Of a stretch of DNA of 64,000 nucleotides, positions 8,787 through 18,546 are shown piece by piece; the stretch's first letter is position 1, and each line of letters opens with the position of its first letter. Under the pieces are notes generated by a model. The model saw only the letters and a program-made list of their open reading frames with translations, ran no database searches and had not been told where the DNA came from. The stretch is from Paenibacillus assamensis DSM 18201 (GTDB lineage Bacteria; Bacillota; Bacilli; Paenibacillales; Paenibacillaceae): the NCBI RefSeq assembly GCF_000422445.1, contig NZ_KE383838.1, positions 226,243-290,242 on the forward strand, read 5' to 3'. The position numbers were made by a program, and so were the translations under genes.

Positions 8787-9881
8787 TTATTTATGATCTC
8801 GACCAACTGCCTCAGATATATGTCGGTAGCCATCACGCTTTAACAAGGTCTTCAAACCCGTCGTTATCTCACGGCTAATGCCAGGACCGCGATAAATAAG
8901 CCCTGTATACACTTCCACCAGGCTTGCACCGGCACATATTTTTGCGTATGCATCTTCAGCTGTAAATACACCGCCCGAGCCAATTATCGGGATACGCCCG
9001 CCCGTATGACGGTATACTTTCCGAATAATTTCTGTAGAGTGCTCAGTCAATGGCTTGCCGCTCAAGCCGCCTGCTTCCATACGATTCGGATGATTGGTCC
9101 CTGCACGCGACAACGTTGTGTTCGTAGCAATAATTCCAGAAACCCCGCTCTGCACGATTGTCTCTGTCATAGGAATCAAATCTTCGTCTGTTACATCAGG
9201 TGCTATTTTAACAAGGATTGCTTTATTTTTCTGATTTTTATCATTTAGTGTCTGCATTTCTGCCACAACTGCATTCAGCAAAGAGCGCAGCTCATCACCA
9301 TGCTGTAAATTACGCAAATTAGGCGTATTGGGAGAACTAATGTTCACCACAAATAAGTCTGCTGTATCATAAAGTTTACGTATACATGACAAATAATCCT
9401 GCTCAGCCTGCTCATTTGGCGTCACTTTATTTTTGCCAATGTTCACCCAGACAGGAATACGTCGTTCCTTTACGTTGGAAAGACGATTTAGCATTTGATC
9501 TGCACCTTCATTATTGAATCCCATGCGATTGATGAGTGCTTCATCTGGAGGGAGTCGGAACATGCGAGGCTGCTCATTGCCTGGCTGCCCGACTGGAGTA
9601 ACGGTTCCTACTTCCATAAATCCTAATCCAATGGAGGAGAAGCCTTCCACAGCGGCGGCATTTTTGTCTAACCCTGCAGCGAGTCCGATCGGCGAATGAA
9701 AATGTAAGCCAAATAAATCGGTCGCAAGTGCTGGATCTTCTTTTACCCCATATATCGAACGCATCAGCGGCTTCATACCAGGAACTTTACTAGCTCCTGC
9801 AAGCCCTCCGATGACGAGGTGGTGTGCACGTTCTGGATCCATTCGAAAAAATATCGGTTTGCCAATGCTGCGGTATATCAA
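8787..9881 (-). CDS. pyrD: Dihydroorotate dehydrogenase (quinone), class 2
   Basis: PyrD oxidises dihydroorotate to orotate in pyrimidine synthesis and passes electrons through FMN to the quinone pool at the membrane. About 364 aa. Visible features are the N-terminal quinone-site helices (IYRSIGKPIFFRMDPERAH), GLAAGLDKNAAAVEG, NISSPNTPNLR with the catalytic-loop serine, and the phosphate-binding IIGSGGVFTAEDAYAK. Start choice: a GTG at 9890 is in frame, but the TTG at 9881 sits 8 bases after GGAG and gives the usual family start (M/L-IYR). It stands alone here rather than in a pyr operon, as is common for class 2 enzymes. Confidence 0.93.
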   Translation of the reverse strand: MIYRSIGKPIFFRMDPERAHHLVIGGLAGASKVPGMKPLMRSIYGVKEDPALATDLFGLHFHSPIGLAAGLDKNAAAVEGFSSIGLGFMEVGTVTPVGQPGNEQPRMFRLPPDEALINRMGFNNEGADQMLNRLSNVKERRIPVWVNIGKNKVTPNEQAEQDYLSCIRKLYDTADLFVVNISSPNTPNLRNLQHGDELRSLLNAVVAEMQTLNDKNQKNKAILVKIAPDVTDEDLIPMTETIVQSGVSGIIATNTTLSRAGTNHPNRMEAGGLSGKPLTEHSTEIIRKVYRHTGGRIPIIGSGGVFTAEDAYAKICAGASLVEVYTGLIYRGPGISREITTGLKTLLKRDGYRHISEAVGRDHK

Positions 9882-10131
9882 TCGTTCCACTCCGTTCTTC
9901 GCTCTTCATTAAAATAGCTTTATATTTTATTATGTTATCTATTCTAACATAAAAAAGGGGTTCGGTCTCGAAAATACGCTTAATCTTATACAATTTCGCG
10001 TATCCATCCTATCCTATTTTACTGATTTCCAATCAAAATGAAAAGAGATCGAAATACAATAACTTACTAGCCATCTACATAGTAAGCGATTACAATACAT
10101 ATAGGAATACATACGAAAGGTGATGAATTTT

Positions 10132-10266
10132 ATGAGTGCAAAGCGAATGCCGCCAACTCGAAAAACAAAACAAGAAGCACAGGTAAACCGCAAAGCAATC
10201 TACATCGTTGGGAGTTCATTGCTTATTGTTACCGTCCTACTAAGCGTATTTATTTTACTGAAATAA
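10132..10266 (+). CDS. Small single-span membrane protein (44 aa), unknown
   Basis: This 44-aa ORF begins MSAKRMPPTRKTK and has a basic N-terminal half followed by one hydrophobic segment (AIYIVGSSLLIVTVLLSVFILL), so it would be a type II single-pass protein with a positive cytoplasmic head. An SD (AAAGGTGAT) precedes the ATG and a clear terminator follows, which makes a real gene likely despite its size. I do not recognise the family; a small spore or envelope stress peptide is possible. Confidence 0.7.
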   Translation: MSAKRMPPTRKTKQEAQVNRKAIYIVGSSLLIVTVLLSVFILLK

Positions 10267-10287
10267 AAATCTACTTCTACTAGCAAA

Positions 10288-10321
10288 AAGAGGTCTGCTC
10301 CTTCCACAGAGCAGACCTTAC
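10288..10321. terminator. Bidirectional intrinsic terminator
   Basis: The stem AGGTCTGCTC/GAGCAGACCT has A-rich sequence before and T-rich sequence after it. It lies between the 44-aa gene (+) and the L,D-transpeptidase gene (-). Confidence 0.85.
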
Positions 10322-10349
10322 TTTTATCCTTACGTTATTACATTACAAT

Positions 10350-11819
10350 TTAATCCAACCATTTGTAGACTTTATTCGGATTCTCTTGTCCCGGTGTTAG
10401 AGGTATACGGTAACGCTCATCATCTGCCGGGACAACGGTTACGTCTGGCAAATGTCCCGACGTAATGGTCACTTTCGTTCCCATCGCCACCAAATCAAAC
10501 AACTCCTCCACGTCCGCATTGGACATCCGAATACAACCAAGTGATTCGTCTTGTCCAATAGAATCCAGATCATTTGTCCCATGAATAGCATACTGCGTAT
10601 GAGACAACGCCATTCCACGGCTGCCATATGCACCTGAGGAACTGCCCTTCGGATTGACCACTTTCTCTGATATAACGAACGAACCTTCCGGTGTACGCTC
10701 TCCGCCTAATCCTACCTTATAATTGCGCAGCATGATGGAACCGCTCACGACAGCCAATCGATGTGACTTTTTATCAATAATAATGCGAAGCGGCTCTTTG
10801 AAAGGATTCGCAGCCAATGTCGCCCACTGCTTGTCCAGCGCACGCTTCGTCTTAGGTACAGTCTTCACGGCAAGTTTATTATGTACATCTTTATACACCT
10901 CTGACCATTCTGCATCTATCCCTGAAACTACATTACGAGGATAGCCCTTCGCTAGCTCACTGACCGATGCTGGTGGCAGCTTCCCTTGTACTAGCACAGC
11001 AGCATGTGTAGACATCGCCATTAAGCGATGTTCTGCATCACGAGCCCATGCAGCAGCTTCCTTTGCTGCTTGTATACGTTCTGGCTCACATTCGCAATCT
11101 GCATCTCCCGGGAAATACGTTTGGCTGCTTCTACTTTCACTTTGCGCTTTACTTTTAACGATTGCCCATACCTGTGGCTCCGTTGTCCAAATACTCCATC
11201 GGCCATGCTTCTGTAGGGTAACCAGCGTGGATGACTGATTCTGTTTCGCAGCCTTTACTACAGCTTGTCTCAACTGACGATCACTCTGGGCTGAACTCGT
11301 CTTTTCCACATACACTACCGATCCATGGCCTGGTACAGGCAAGATATGTCCCTTATCTGGCTCTTCCTCTTTACCCTCAGATTGTTTATCCACAGGTTTA
11401 GAAGTTTGAGGCTCACCTTCAGGCTTTGTCTGGGTAACCTTGTCTACATTGCGCTCGGTTGACGGCGCCATCGCATCTTCTCCTATTACGATAGGTGCTA
11501 TTAATAGCAATAGAAGAAGAGCTGCAAACACTCTCATTCCTTGTTTGATACGATTGCGCTTTCTCATCCGTTTGTGGATTGCTTGCACCAGCAACATTTG
11601 TTCTTCCTGAAAACGTTCTATCGGCAAAGGCTCATTCTCAAAGGCCTTATATATATCACCTGCTTGGTTATAACAATAGCTAGCTTTACGCAGCTGGCCG
11701 TCTTTTTCATATTGCTTCCCCAGTAAATACCATGCCATGCGGTTGTCAGGATGAGATTGTACATACTTCTTCATATAGGCTTCGTCTTTTTCCGTCCATT
11801 CATCCAGCCGATTGTTCAT
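10350..11819 (-). CDS. Membrane-anchored L,D-transpeptidase (YkuD domain) with TPR-like head
   Basis: This 489-aa protein has three parts. The cytoplasmic N-terminus (about 1-60) looks like a TPR pair (WYLLGKQYEKDGQLRKASYCY). A single membrane segment follows at about 93-110 (VFAALLLLLLIAPIVI), then a polar linker. The C-terminal YkuD domain (about 330-470) has the catalytic pattern HGTND...SLGCIRM, with Cys in GCIR as nucleophile. It would form 3-3 cross-links or attach ligands to peptidoglycan outside the membrane. The cytoplasmic TPR part is an unusual addition and could recruit a partner. SD: GAGG before ATG. It is followed on its own strand by a terminator. Confidence 0.9.
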   Translation of the reverse strand: MNNRLDEWTEKDEAYMKKYVQSHPDNRMAWYLLGKQYEKDGQLRKASYCYNQAGDIYKAFENEPLPIERFQEEQMLLVQAIHKRMRKRNRIKQGMRVFAALLLLLLIAPIVIGEDAMAPSTERNVDKVTQTKPEGEPQTSKPVDKQSEGKEEEPDKGHILPVPGHGSVVYVEKTSSAQSDRQLRQAVVKAAKQNQSSTLVTLQKHGRWSIWTTEPQVWAIVKSKAQSESRSSQTYFPGDADCECEPERIQAAKEAAAWARDAEHRLMAMSTHAAVLVQGKLPPASVSELAKGYPRNVVSGIDAEWSEVYKDVHNKLAVKTVPKTKRALDKQWATLAANPFKEPLRIIIDKKSHRLAVVSGSIMLRNYKVGLGGERTPEGSFVISEKVVNPKGSSSGAYGSRGMALSHTQYAIHGTNDLDSIGQDESLGCIRMSNADVEELFDLVAMGTKVTITSGHLPDVTVVPADDERYRIPLTPGQENPNKVYKWLD

Positions 11820-11915
11820 TATGCCCTCAACTCCCCCTGGCTCTATAATTTCTATATCGGCAATTGTGGACCAGATCGCAAGTGTTCCTTCGTATGAAAA
11901 TATATATATATTTAA

Positions 11916-11939
11916 AAATCCCCGCCGAAGCGAGGATTT
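11916..11939 (-). terminator. Intrinsic terminator after fer
   Basis: On the minus strand AAATCCTCGC-TTCG-GCGGGGATTT forms a stable tetraloop hairpin followed by T-rich sequence, 40 bases after the ferredoxin stop. An (AT)-rich run lies beyond. Confidence 0.8.
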
Positions 11940-11978
11940 GGTTGGTTGGTTGTATTCTCTTTATAATCTCTATATAAC

Positions 11979-12284
<306 letters not shown>

Positions 12285-12382
12285 TCAAGTTCAAACGATT
12301 TCCATCTTTTTTATAATAATTCTAGATAGTATTTTCACCTAAATTTGTATAAACTATTATGTCCAAAATGACTGCCATACAG

Positions 12383-13705
12383 CTATTTCCAATCCTCACC
12401 ATCCCGATTCTCAAATTCTCGCAAGAAATCCGTTTGCAAGGAGGTTCCCCTTACACGATGATTTCGGATAAGCGCGGAAGGATCATCTCCTAGCATTCCC
12501 AACATAACGACCGCATTTTCACCATATTTGTTACGTAGACTGTCTACCGTCTCATTCAATTTGTCTCGCTTCGGTTGTTGTTCATAGGCAAATAAATCAA
12601 GCTGCACAACTGCCTCTTCCTTAGGAACTAAATTCTGCCCTGTAATTCCCAACAATCGCAAAGGTCCACGACCTCGCCAATGACGCTCGAACAGTTTCCA
12701 TGATGCTTCCACCAAATGCTGCGCATCATCTGTCGGTGTATCCATCGTTAACGAGCGCGTAAACGTCTTCATATCTGGAGTGCGCAAGGTTAACTGCACC
12801 GTCTGCGCCATCATGTGCTGCTTGCGCATGCGACGAGCCACTTGGTCAGCCAAATTTAGCAGCACTCGGCGTATATCCCCATCTGATTCAACGTCCTGCG
12901 GCAAAGTCGTTGTGTGCCCAATGGACTTGCTGGCTTCCCTCTCAGCCCGAACTTCACCATGATCGATGCCATTTGCGGCTTGCTTCATTCCTATTCCAAA
13001 TACGCCAAAATGGTTCTCCAACCGCTGCACATCTGTCCGGGCAAGCTCACCAATTGTATGAATACCAAGACGGCGCAGCTTTTCTGCCGTTTTACGCCCA
13101 ATTCCGAACAACTCTTGACACGGACGATGCCACAGCTTGTCAGCCACATCACGTATTCGCAGTACCGTAATGCCGTTCGGCTTTTTCATGTCCGATGCCA
13201 TTTTAGCAAGCAATTTATTCGGCGCAACACCAATGGAGCAAGGTATGCCTAGCTCCTCACGAATACGCGTCTGCAGCTCTTCTGCGATATGCATTGGAGT
13301 TCCGAACGATTTTGAACCTGTTATATCTAAATAACACTCATCAATAGATACCGCTTCCACTAATGGTGTATAGGAACCAGCTATATGTAGAAACGCACGT
13401 GAATATTTACGATATAAATGAAAGTCTGGCTTAATAATGATAAGAGACGGGCATATTTTCTGAGCTTCACGAACACGCATACCTGTGCGAATACCGTAAC
13501 GTCTAGCCTCATAAGAACAAGTTACAATAATTCCTTTACGCTGCTCGATGCTGCCCGCTACAGCAGTCGCCTTATGTTGATACGTATCCGGCTCCTCCGC
13601 TGCATGTACAGAACAGTAAAAAGCGTTCATGTCCAAATGAAGAATGACTTTTCCCTTTGTCGGGTAGTAACGATGTACATTCTCATCGGGAGTGCTCTCT
13701 TTCAT
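12383..13705 (-). CDS. dinB: DNA polymerase IV (Y-family, DinB)
   Basis: This 440-aa translesion polymerase has palm motifs HLDMNAFYCSVH (about 27-38) and VSIDECYLDITG, the catalytic acidic pair of Y-family enzymes. A helix-hairpin-helix thumb (LFGIGRKTAEKLRRLGI) and a little-finger domain follow. A C-terminal tail with VQLDLFAYEQ resembles a beta-clamp binding motif (QLDLF). The start ATG 13705 follows AAAGGAAG; the GTG at 13726 lies in the SD itself and is rejected. I see no LexA box (CGAAC-N4-GTTCG) in the upstream region, so SOS control is not evident. Confidence 0.93.
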   Translation of the reverse strand: MKESTPDENVHRYYPTKGKVILHLDMNAFYCSVHAAEEPDTYQHKATAVAGSIEQRKGIIVTCSYEARRYGIRTGMRVREAQKICPSLIIIKPDFHLYRKYSRAFLHIAGSYTPLVEAVSIDECYLDITGSKSFGTPMHIAEELQTRIREELGIPCSIGVAPNKLLAKMASDMKKPNGITVLRIRDVADKLWHRPCQELFGIGRKTAEKLRRLGIHTIGELARTDVQRLENHFGVFGIGMKQAANGIDHGEVRAEREASKSIGHTTTLPQDVESDGDIRRVLLNLADQVARRMRKQHMMAQTVQLTLRTPDMKTFTRSLTMDTPTDDAQHLVEASWKLFERHWRGRGPLRLLGITGQNLVPKEEAVVQLDLFAYEQQPKRDKLNETVDSLRNKYGENAVVMLGMLGDDPSALIRNHRVRGTSLQTDFLREFENRDGEDWK

Positions 13706-13907
13706 CTCGTATCTTCCTTTCTTCACTTAAAAGACTAAGACTTTCTCAGGAAAATGAAAGGCTTTTATGTGGTACATCGCAATACTATATCTTGTAACAC
13801 AGATGCTTGTTCTTCCTATGTATTGTAATACATTTATACTCTTCATTGTTCTTTGGAGCATTAATCGGGTGACGCAGGAAATTACTGCTATACAAATGCA
13901 AACGCAG

Positions 13908-13916
13908 TGCTATAAT
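13908..13916 (+). promoter_or_regulatory. Extended -10 promoter of cimA
   Basis: The sequence TGC-TATAAT gives a perfect -10 with the extended TG element, 55 bases upstream of the cimA start. No good -35 is seen at the usual distance. No T-box or other leader terminator is visible. Confidence 0.55.
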
Positions 13917-13970
13917 TAGAAAAAAAATAATACCAGATTCATCCTGAAACGATCTGGAGGAGGAACTATC

Positions 13971-15584
13971 ATGAAAAAGTCGATTGCAATATTCGATACG
14001 ACCTTACGTGACGGTACACAAGGAGAAGGCATTAGTCTATCAGCTGAAGACAAATTTAAGATCGCAAGGCGGCTTGATTCCCTTGGCGTTCATTATATTG
14101 AAGGCGGCATTCCGGGCTCCAACAGCAAAGATATCGAATTTTTCAGAAGAATCAAATCCTACGCTTGGAACGCACGCTTTGTCGCATTCGGAAGCACACG
14201 ACGTAAAGATTCGATTGCCGATCAAGATGCCAATTTGAATCGTATTATCGAAGCCCAAGTTCCCGCAGCAACACTCGTCGGCAAAGCATGGGACTTCCAC
14301 GTGCATACCGCACTACAAACCTCATTAGAGGAAAATTTAGCAATGATTGCCGAATCTATCGCATACTTGAAGCGGCATCAATTAGAAGTGATGCTTGATG
14401 CTGAGCATTTCTTCGATGGCTTTAAGCACAACAGTGAATATGCTTTGCAAGTGCTGCGTACAGCTGCCAATGCTGGCGCCGATTGGGTTGTGCTCTGCGA
14501 TACGAATGGCGGTACACTTCCCCATGAAATCCAGCAAATTGTAAGCGCTGCTTTGCAAAGTACACAAGTGAAGATTGGCATACACACACATAATGATTGT
14601 GAATTAGCAGTCGCGAACAGCTTGGCGGCCGTGCAAGCAGGCGCCCTCCAAGTACAAGGTACAATGAATGGTTATGGAGAGCGCTGCGGAAATGCAAACT
14701 TATGTTCGATTATACCAAATCTTCAACTAAAACTCGACTATAGTTGCGTCGCAGACGATCAGCTTCAACAATTAACTTCTGTTGCACGTTACGTAAGCGA
14801 AATCGCGAACGTTCATATGCCGGTTAATCAGCCATACGTTGGAAATGCCTCCTTCGCCCACAAAGGCGGCATACATGTCTCCGCTATTTTAAAAGATTCG
14901 CGTACCTATGAGCATATCCAACCGGAACTAGTTGGCAATAAGCAGCGTGTACTGGTCTCTGAACTTGCAGGTCAAAGCAACGTATTGTCTAAAGCGCAGC
15001 AGCTCGGCTATGAATTGGACGCTGGCAAGCCTGCAACGAAAGCAATTATCGAACGCATTAAGCAATTGGAACACGAAGGCTATCAATTCGAAGGAGCCGA
15101 TGCTTCATTAGAACTTATGCTGCGACAAGCGATTGGCGGTGAACAGGAACCGTTTCAGTTTGAATCCTTTAAAATATTAGTAGAGAAATCCAACAATCGC
15201 TCTGTTGTATCCGAAGCGATCGTGAAGATTAATATCGATAACGAGCCGATATATATGGCTGCTGAAGGCAATGGCCCCGTCAATGCACTGGACAATGCCC
15301 TTCGCAAAGCGCTATCCCGCCATTATCCTGGTATCGAAGATATGCATTTAACCGATTATAAGGTTCGCGTGCTGGATGAAAGCGACACAACCGCTGCCAA
15401 AGTCCGCGTACTTATCGAATCAACAGATTTCAAGCATACATGGAGTACCGTTGGCGTTTCACAAAATGTAATTGAAGCAAGCTGGGAAGCGCTTGTAGAC
15501 AGCATTCGTTACGCCCTTTATGGCAAAGAAAAACAGCTTCAAACCAATGAACGAAAAGAAAGTCTCGGTATTGTTAATCATTAA
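13971..15584 (+). CDS. cimA: Citramalate synthase
   Basis: This 537-aa enzyme of the isopropylmalate synthase group would condense pyruvate with acetyl-CoA to (R)-citramalate, feeding isoleucine synthesis without threonine. Motifs are the N-terminal DTTLRDGTQGEGIS (metal site and catalytic Arg), LCDTNGG, HTHNDCELAVAN (metal histidines) and GTMNGYGERCGN. A C-terminal regulatory LeuA-dimer domain follows (about 400-520). The start IAIFDTTLRDG and the overall length separate CimA from LeuA. SD GGAGGAGG. It is monocistronic, followed by a terminator, rather than in an ilv-leu operon. Confidence 0.92.
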   Translation: MKKSIAIFDTTLRDGTQGEGISLSAEDKFKIARRLDSLGVHYIEGGIPGSNSKDIEFFRRIKSYAWNARFVAFGSTRRKDSIADQDANLNRIIEAQVPAATLVGKAWDFHVHTALQTSLEENLAMIAESIAYLKRHQLEVMLDAEHFFDGFKHNSEYALQVLRTAANAGADWVVLCDTNGGTLPHEIQQIVSAALQSTQVKIGIHTHNDCELAVANSLAAVQAGALQVQGTMNGYGERCGNANLCSIIPNLQLKLDYSCVADDQLQQLTSVARYVSEIANVHMPVNQPYVGNASFAHKGGIHVSAILKDSRTYEHIQPELVGNKQRVLVSELAGQSNVLSKAQQLGYELDAGKPATKAIIERIKQLEHEGYQFEGADASLELMLRQAIGGEQEPFQFESFKILVEKSNNRSVVSEAIVKINIDNEPIYMAAEGNGPVNALDNALRKALSRHYPGIEDMHLTDYKVRVLDESDTTAAKVRVLIESTDFKHTWSTVGVSQNVIEASWEALVDSIRYALYGKEKQLQTNERKESLGIVNH

Positions 15585-15660
15585 TCATTAATCCATTTAT
15601 GCTGCTGTGGAAAATATACGACTACTTTTGACCTACAACAACATATATATGAAACGAGTA

Positions 15661-15702
15661 AATGCCCTGAACATCTAGTCTCTAAGAGGTTCAGGGCATT
15701 TT
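15661..15702. terminator. Bidirectional terminator between cimA and the ResA-like gene
   Basis: The stem AATGCCCTGAAC/GTTCAGGGCATT has a T-run after and A before. It separates two convergent genes. Confidence 0.9.
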
Positions 15703-15711
15703 GCATATACG

Positions 15712-16272
15712 CTATTTCTCATCCAACAACTCTTGAATATCTGCTTCAATCTGACTAGCCGGTCGAAGTCCAATATAAAGTTTACGTATGGTGCCGCTTT
15801 TGTCTATGAGCAAATTCGTTGGAAATGCCATACCGTTATAGGCTGCAAATACGCTTCCATCTAAATCCATCAGTATGGGGTTAATTAACCCGTATTCATC
15901 GACGAATGCTTGAGCATCCTTCCTACTATCTGTAGATGTCACATTAACAGCATACATATCAAGTTCATTTTGGTATTTCGCATATATTTTTACGAGATCA
16001 GGCGCTTCCAACTTGCAAGGTCCGCACCATGATGCCCAAAAGTTAATCAACACTGGTCGTTCCCTTTCTCCACCTACTCGAAACGTTTGTGTGCCATCTA
16101 TCGATTTCAATTCAAATGCTGGTGCCTGATAATTTACAAGCGGGGCCTCTTTTGCAATGCGCACTTTAGCAGATGTTTCTCGCTCTAAACTTGCCGTTTT
16201 CGTATTTAGCCAAATGCCTGTAACGCCTAAAAGAAGCACCAAAGCTAGTATGATTGTGCTTTTTTTCATCAT
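15712..16272 (-). CDS. ResA/TlpA-like membrane-anchored thiol-disulfide reductase
   Basis: This 186-aa protein has an N-terminal membrane anchor (STIILALVLLLGVTGIW, about 5-21) and an extracytoplasmic thioredoxin fold with active site FWASWCGPCKLEAP (Cys83, Cys86). It also has the TlpA-type insert and the cis-Pro region AFPTNLLID. Family members reduce disulfides outside the membrane, for example in apocytochrome c maturation. There is no ccdA or resBC next to it, so the partner is unknown. Two adjacent ATG codons follow AAAGGG; either could initiate. Confidence 0.9.
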   Translation of the reverse strand: MMKKSTIILALVLLLGVTGIWLNTKTASLERETSAKVRIAKEAPLVNYQAPAFELKSIDGTQTFRVGGERERPVLINFWASWCGPCKLEAPDLVKIYAKYQNELDMYAVNVTSTDSRKDAQAFVDEYGLINPILMDLDGSVFAAYNGMAFPTNLLIDKSGTIRKLYIGLRPASQIEADIQELLDEK

Positions 16273-16387
16273 CGCAATGCCCTTTCTAGAAACCGTATTC
16301 TTATTATTGTACCCTTATTTCTCCAAAAATACAAAAAATACGACCCTCTTCTCCCATCATACTACTTGCAAAATAACAACAAGAAGA

Positions 16388-16411
16388 CCTCGCCAGAACT
16401 TGCTGGCGAGG
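16388..16411 (-). terminator. Hairpin downstream of the LPMO gene
   Basis: CCTCGCCAG and CTGGCGAGG pair across a six-base loop. On the minus strand a T-rich stretch follows, so it could end the LPMO transcript about 180 bases after its stop. Confidence 0.6.
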
Positions 16412-16494
16412 CCTCACTCATCAGATCTTTTCGACACTGCCTTTTACACACTGCCTAGTGCGGTAACATAAGCAGTTTCTGCAACATCAATTTA

Positions 16495-16536
16495 TTAGCA
16501 GCACGCTCCTTTGCATGGCTTCCATCCTTGCATCAT
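16495..16536 (-). CDS. Possible 13-residue Cys-rich peptide
   Basis: Just after the LPMO stop, the minus strand reads MMQGWKPCKGACC then stop: three Cys, two Lys and one Trp in 13 residues. The start is two adjacent ATG codons with only a weak GGA upstream. It lies before the hairpin at 16388, so it could be on the LPMO mRNA. There is no independent evidence of translation and so short an ORF can arise by chance. Confidence 0.15.
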   Translation of the reverse strand: MMQGWKPCKGACC

Positions 16537-16593
16537 AGGATTAATTCCATTCGATGTATGGAACAGCTAGTCTATCCTCATGACGCCCCTCCA

Positions 16594-17952
16594 TTATGGA
16601 ACTAGTTTCCACAGCGCCGGTACAGCAGTCGGCTCCCAGCCTACCAATGAAGTGTGTGGTTGACGACACTCGTAAGTTGCCCCATTATAGGAAACCAACT
16701 GACCTACTGTATAAGCGGTGCCGGCTGCCCAAGGCGCAGCTGCAGGAGGCTGAGCCGTTGTAGCAGAGACAGAATTGCTCGCTGGCGATTGGTTGTTCGC
16801 TGCATCCACAGCATATACGGTAAATGTATACGAAGTAGAAGCTGCCAATCCCGTAACCGTATAGCTGGTTGTACTGCCTGATACGGTAGCTACAAGATTG
16901 GTGCCATTATACACCTTGTACCCTGTAACCCCGACATTGTCTGAGGAAGCCGTCCACATCAATGGTACCGAATTGGATGTCGGCGAACCCATCACATGCA
17001 GATTGCTTGGCGCAGTAGGAGGAGCTACATCTACAACAGCTGGATTGGTTGTAACTGCGATAGATCCGCTGGGCACAGAAGAGTTGCCCGCTCCATCCAC
17101 AGCAACGACCGAGAACGTGTAACTTGTATTTGCCGTCAAACCTGTAACCGTATAGCTCGTATTGGAACCAGAAATGCTAGTCACCAGCGAGCTTCCGTTA
17201 TAAATTTTATATTGACTAACTCCAACATTGTCTGTAGCCGCATTCCATGACAGGGAAACCGTATTAGAAGTCTTGCCTGTCACAGCTAAAGAGGAAGGAG
17301 CCGTCGGTGGAGTTGTATCACTAGATCCTCCGCCGAAATTGGCGTCAATGACATTGTAGAATGCATTAGGTGTATCATGGACGGTCCATACCGCCAAAAT
17401 AACATGATAGCCTGTCCGCTGTGGCACATTACAAGTATCCGAATAATTAAATGGCGGTCGTGCACCACCAGTATTAACAGAGCAGAAAGGTGTTAAGTCG
17501 AATTGGGCACGAGACAACGGTGCATTCGGATCCCAATTCGGCTTCGTAATAAAGTACTCCCATTTCGTGGTTGCATGTGCTGCTGTCAATTTCCAGTTAA
17601 ACGTTACTGTACCACTCGACATATTTACCTTTGTCCAGCGCGTAGAAGATTGAGCATTCAACTGATCAAATCCACCAAGACCAGCACTTGCAAGTTTGCC
17701 ATCCGCGGGACCAGCGTTCGGGAATCCTTTTAGTCCTTCCAAGCTTTGAGGCTCGTACACAATTGGGCCGCAGTTCGTATTTTGACCCGTTTTGCACAAA
17801 TAGCCCCTACTAGCAGGTCCTTCGATATAACCGTGAGCGAAAGCTTTGTCTGACATAAGCAGTACCAAAATTACTGTGAGAATAGCGGTCGTCCCTACCA
17901 GTAGCCATTTGTAACTCATCATGTGCTGGTTGAACTTTTGATCCATCATCAT
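16594..17952 (-). CDS. Secreted chitin-active lytic polysaccharide monooxygenase (AA10) with two FnIII domains and CBM5/12
   Basis: This 452-aa exported protein has a signal peptide ending KAFA and a mature N-terminal His (about residue 40) in [15 protein letters not shown], the first ligand of the copper histidine brace. The AA10 domain runs to about 215, with cysteines and [24 protein letters not shown] C-terminal features. Two fibronectin III domains follow (about 220-305 and 312-400), then a C-terminal chitin-binding CBM5/12 ([18 protein letters not shown]). It would oxidatively cleave crystalline chitin. Three ATG codons in a row follow AGGAGG; I use the first (17952). A TTG at 17955 is also in frame. 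Confidence 0.93.
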   Translation of the reverse strand: MMMDQKFNQHMMSYKWLLVGTTAILTVILVLLMSDKAFAHGYIEGPASRGYLCKTGQNTNCGPIVYEPQSLEGLKGFPNAGPADGKLASAGLGGFDQLNAQSSTRWTKVNMSSGTVTFNWKLTAAHATTKWEYFITKPNWDPNAPLSRAQFDLTPFCSVNTGGARPPFNYSDTCNVPQRTGYHVILAVWTVHDTPNAFYNVIDANFGGGSSDTTPPTAPSSLAVTGKTSNTVSLSWNAATDNVGVSQYKIYNGSSLVTSISGSNTSYTVTGLTANTSYTFSVVAVDGAGNSSVPSGSIAVTTNPAVVDVAPPTAPSNLHVMGSPTSNSVPLMWTASSDNVGVTGYKVYNGTNLVATVSGSTTSYTVTGLAASTSYTFTVYAVDAANNQSPASNSVSATTAQPPAAAPWAAGTAYTVGQLVSYNGATYECRQPHTSLVGWEPTAVPALWKLVP

Positions 17953-18520
17953 CAACAGCCTCCTTTAATTTTTGGACTCGTCTTAGCCATGACTGAAAGC
18001 AAGTTAACGATCACCCCTCCTTTTAGAGAAATTTATATAAACGCAAATAAGCGTCTATATCGTCTGTTGTATATCGCTCACATATCGGAATATGGAATTA
18101 GAATTGTGGGAGATTAATGTCACTTTGGGAAGAAAAAATACTATGATTATAATTTTACAAAGCTGAGTAAAGCTATACGATGAAGGTAAAGCACCCTCTT
18201 CAAGTAAATATACGAGATGTCTGTGAGGATGAAGAAGAAAGATTATAAATGATAGGCAATTCGTGTAGGAGGACCAAATTGGTCGGTATGTGGAAGTGAG
18301 AAAAATCACTGGGTTATACTGGGTGTGATCACATACTAGCACACTTTCTATCAAAATGACAACGCTTTCTTTTCAGGGCATATATCATTTTTTAAGTTCT
18401 TTCATACAATGACATTGACTCACATATATCCGTTTCAACTCCCATCCTATACTACCAAATAAAAGGCGCTCCCAAGCCTTCCCTTGAGATGCGCCCTATG
18501 AATATATTTAATAGATCCGC
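17953..18520. other. Long intergenic region between LPMO and JAMM genes
   Basis: About 570 bases hold no convincing gene. A 99-codon frame on the minus strand (18055-18354) has neither SD nor family resemblance. Near the right end, GGCGC...GCGCC arms (18463-18495) with an inner CTCAAG/CTTGGGAG pairing and a T-run on the minus strand make a terminator-like hairpin. No minus-strand gene feeds it, so it may be a leader structure or chance. The promoter of the LPMO gene must lie here but is not clear. Confidence 0.5.
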
Positions 18521-18526
18521 TATAAT
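18521..18526 (+). promoter_or_regulatory. -10 element of the JAMM gene
   Basis: A perfect TATAAT lies 20 bases before the chosen ATG. The -35 region is not recognisable. The transcript leader would be very short. Confidence 0.4.
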
Positions 18527-18546
18527 TTAATCACTTGGAGAAGAAG

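Noticed and set aside
13706..13970. T-box or other riboswitch before cimA
   Set aside because: No leader terminator or T-box core is seen; only an extended -10 promoter is supported.
18055..18354. 99-codon ORF on - in the LPMO-JAMM gap
   Set aside because: No SD, no family resemblance, atypical composition and no partner terminator that fits.
18463..18495. Terminator-like hairpin on - in the LPMO-JAMM gap
   Set aside because: No minus-strand gene lies upstream of it before the JAMM gene, so I do not list it as a separate terminator.
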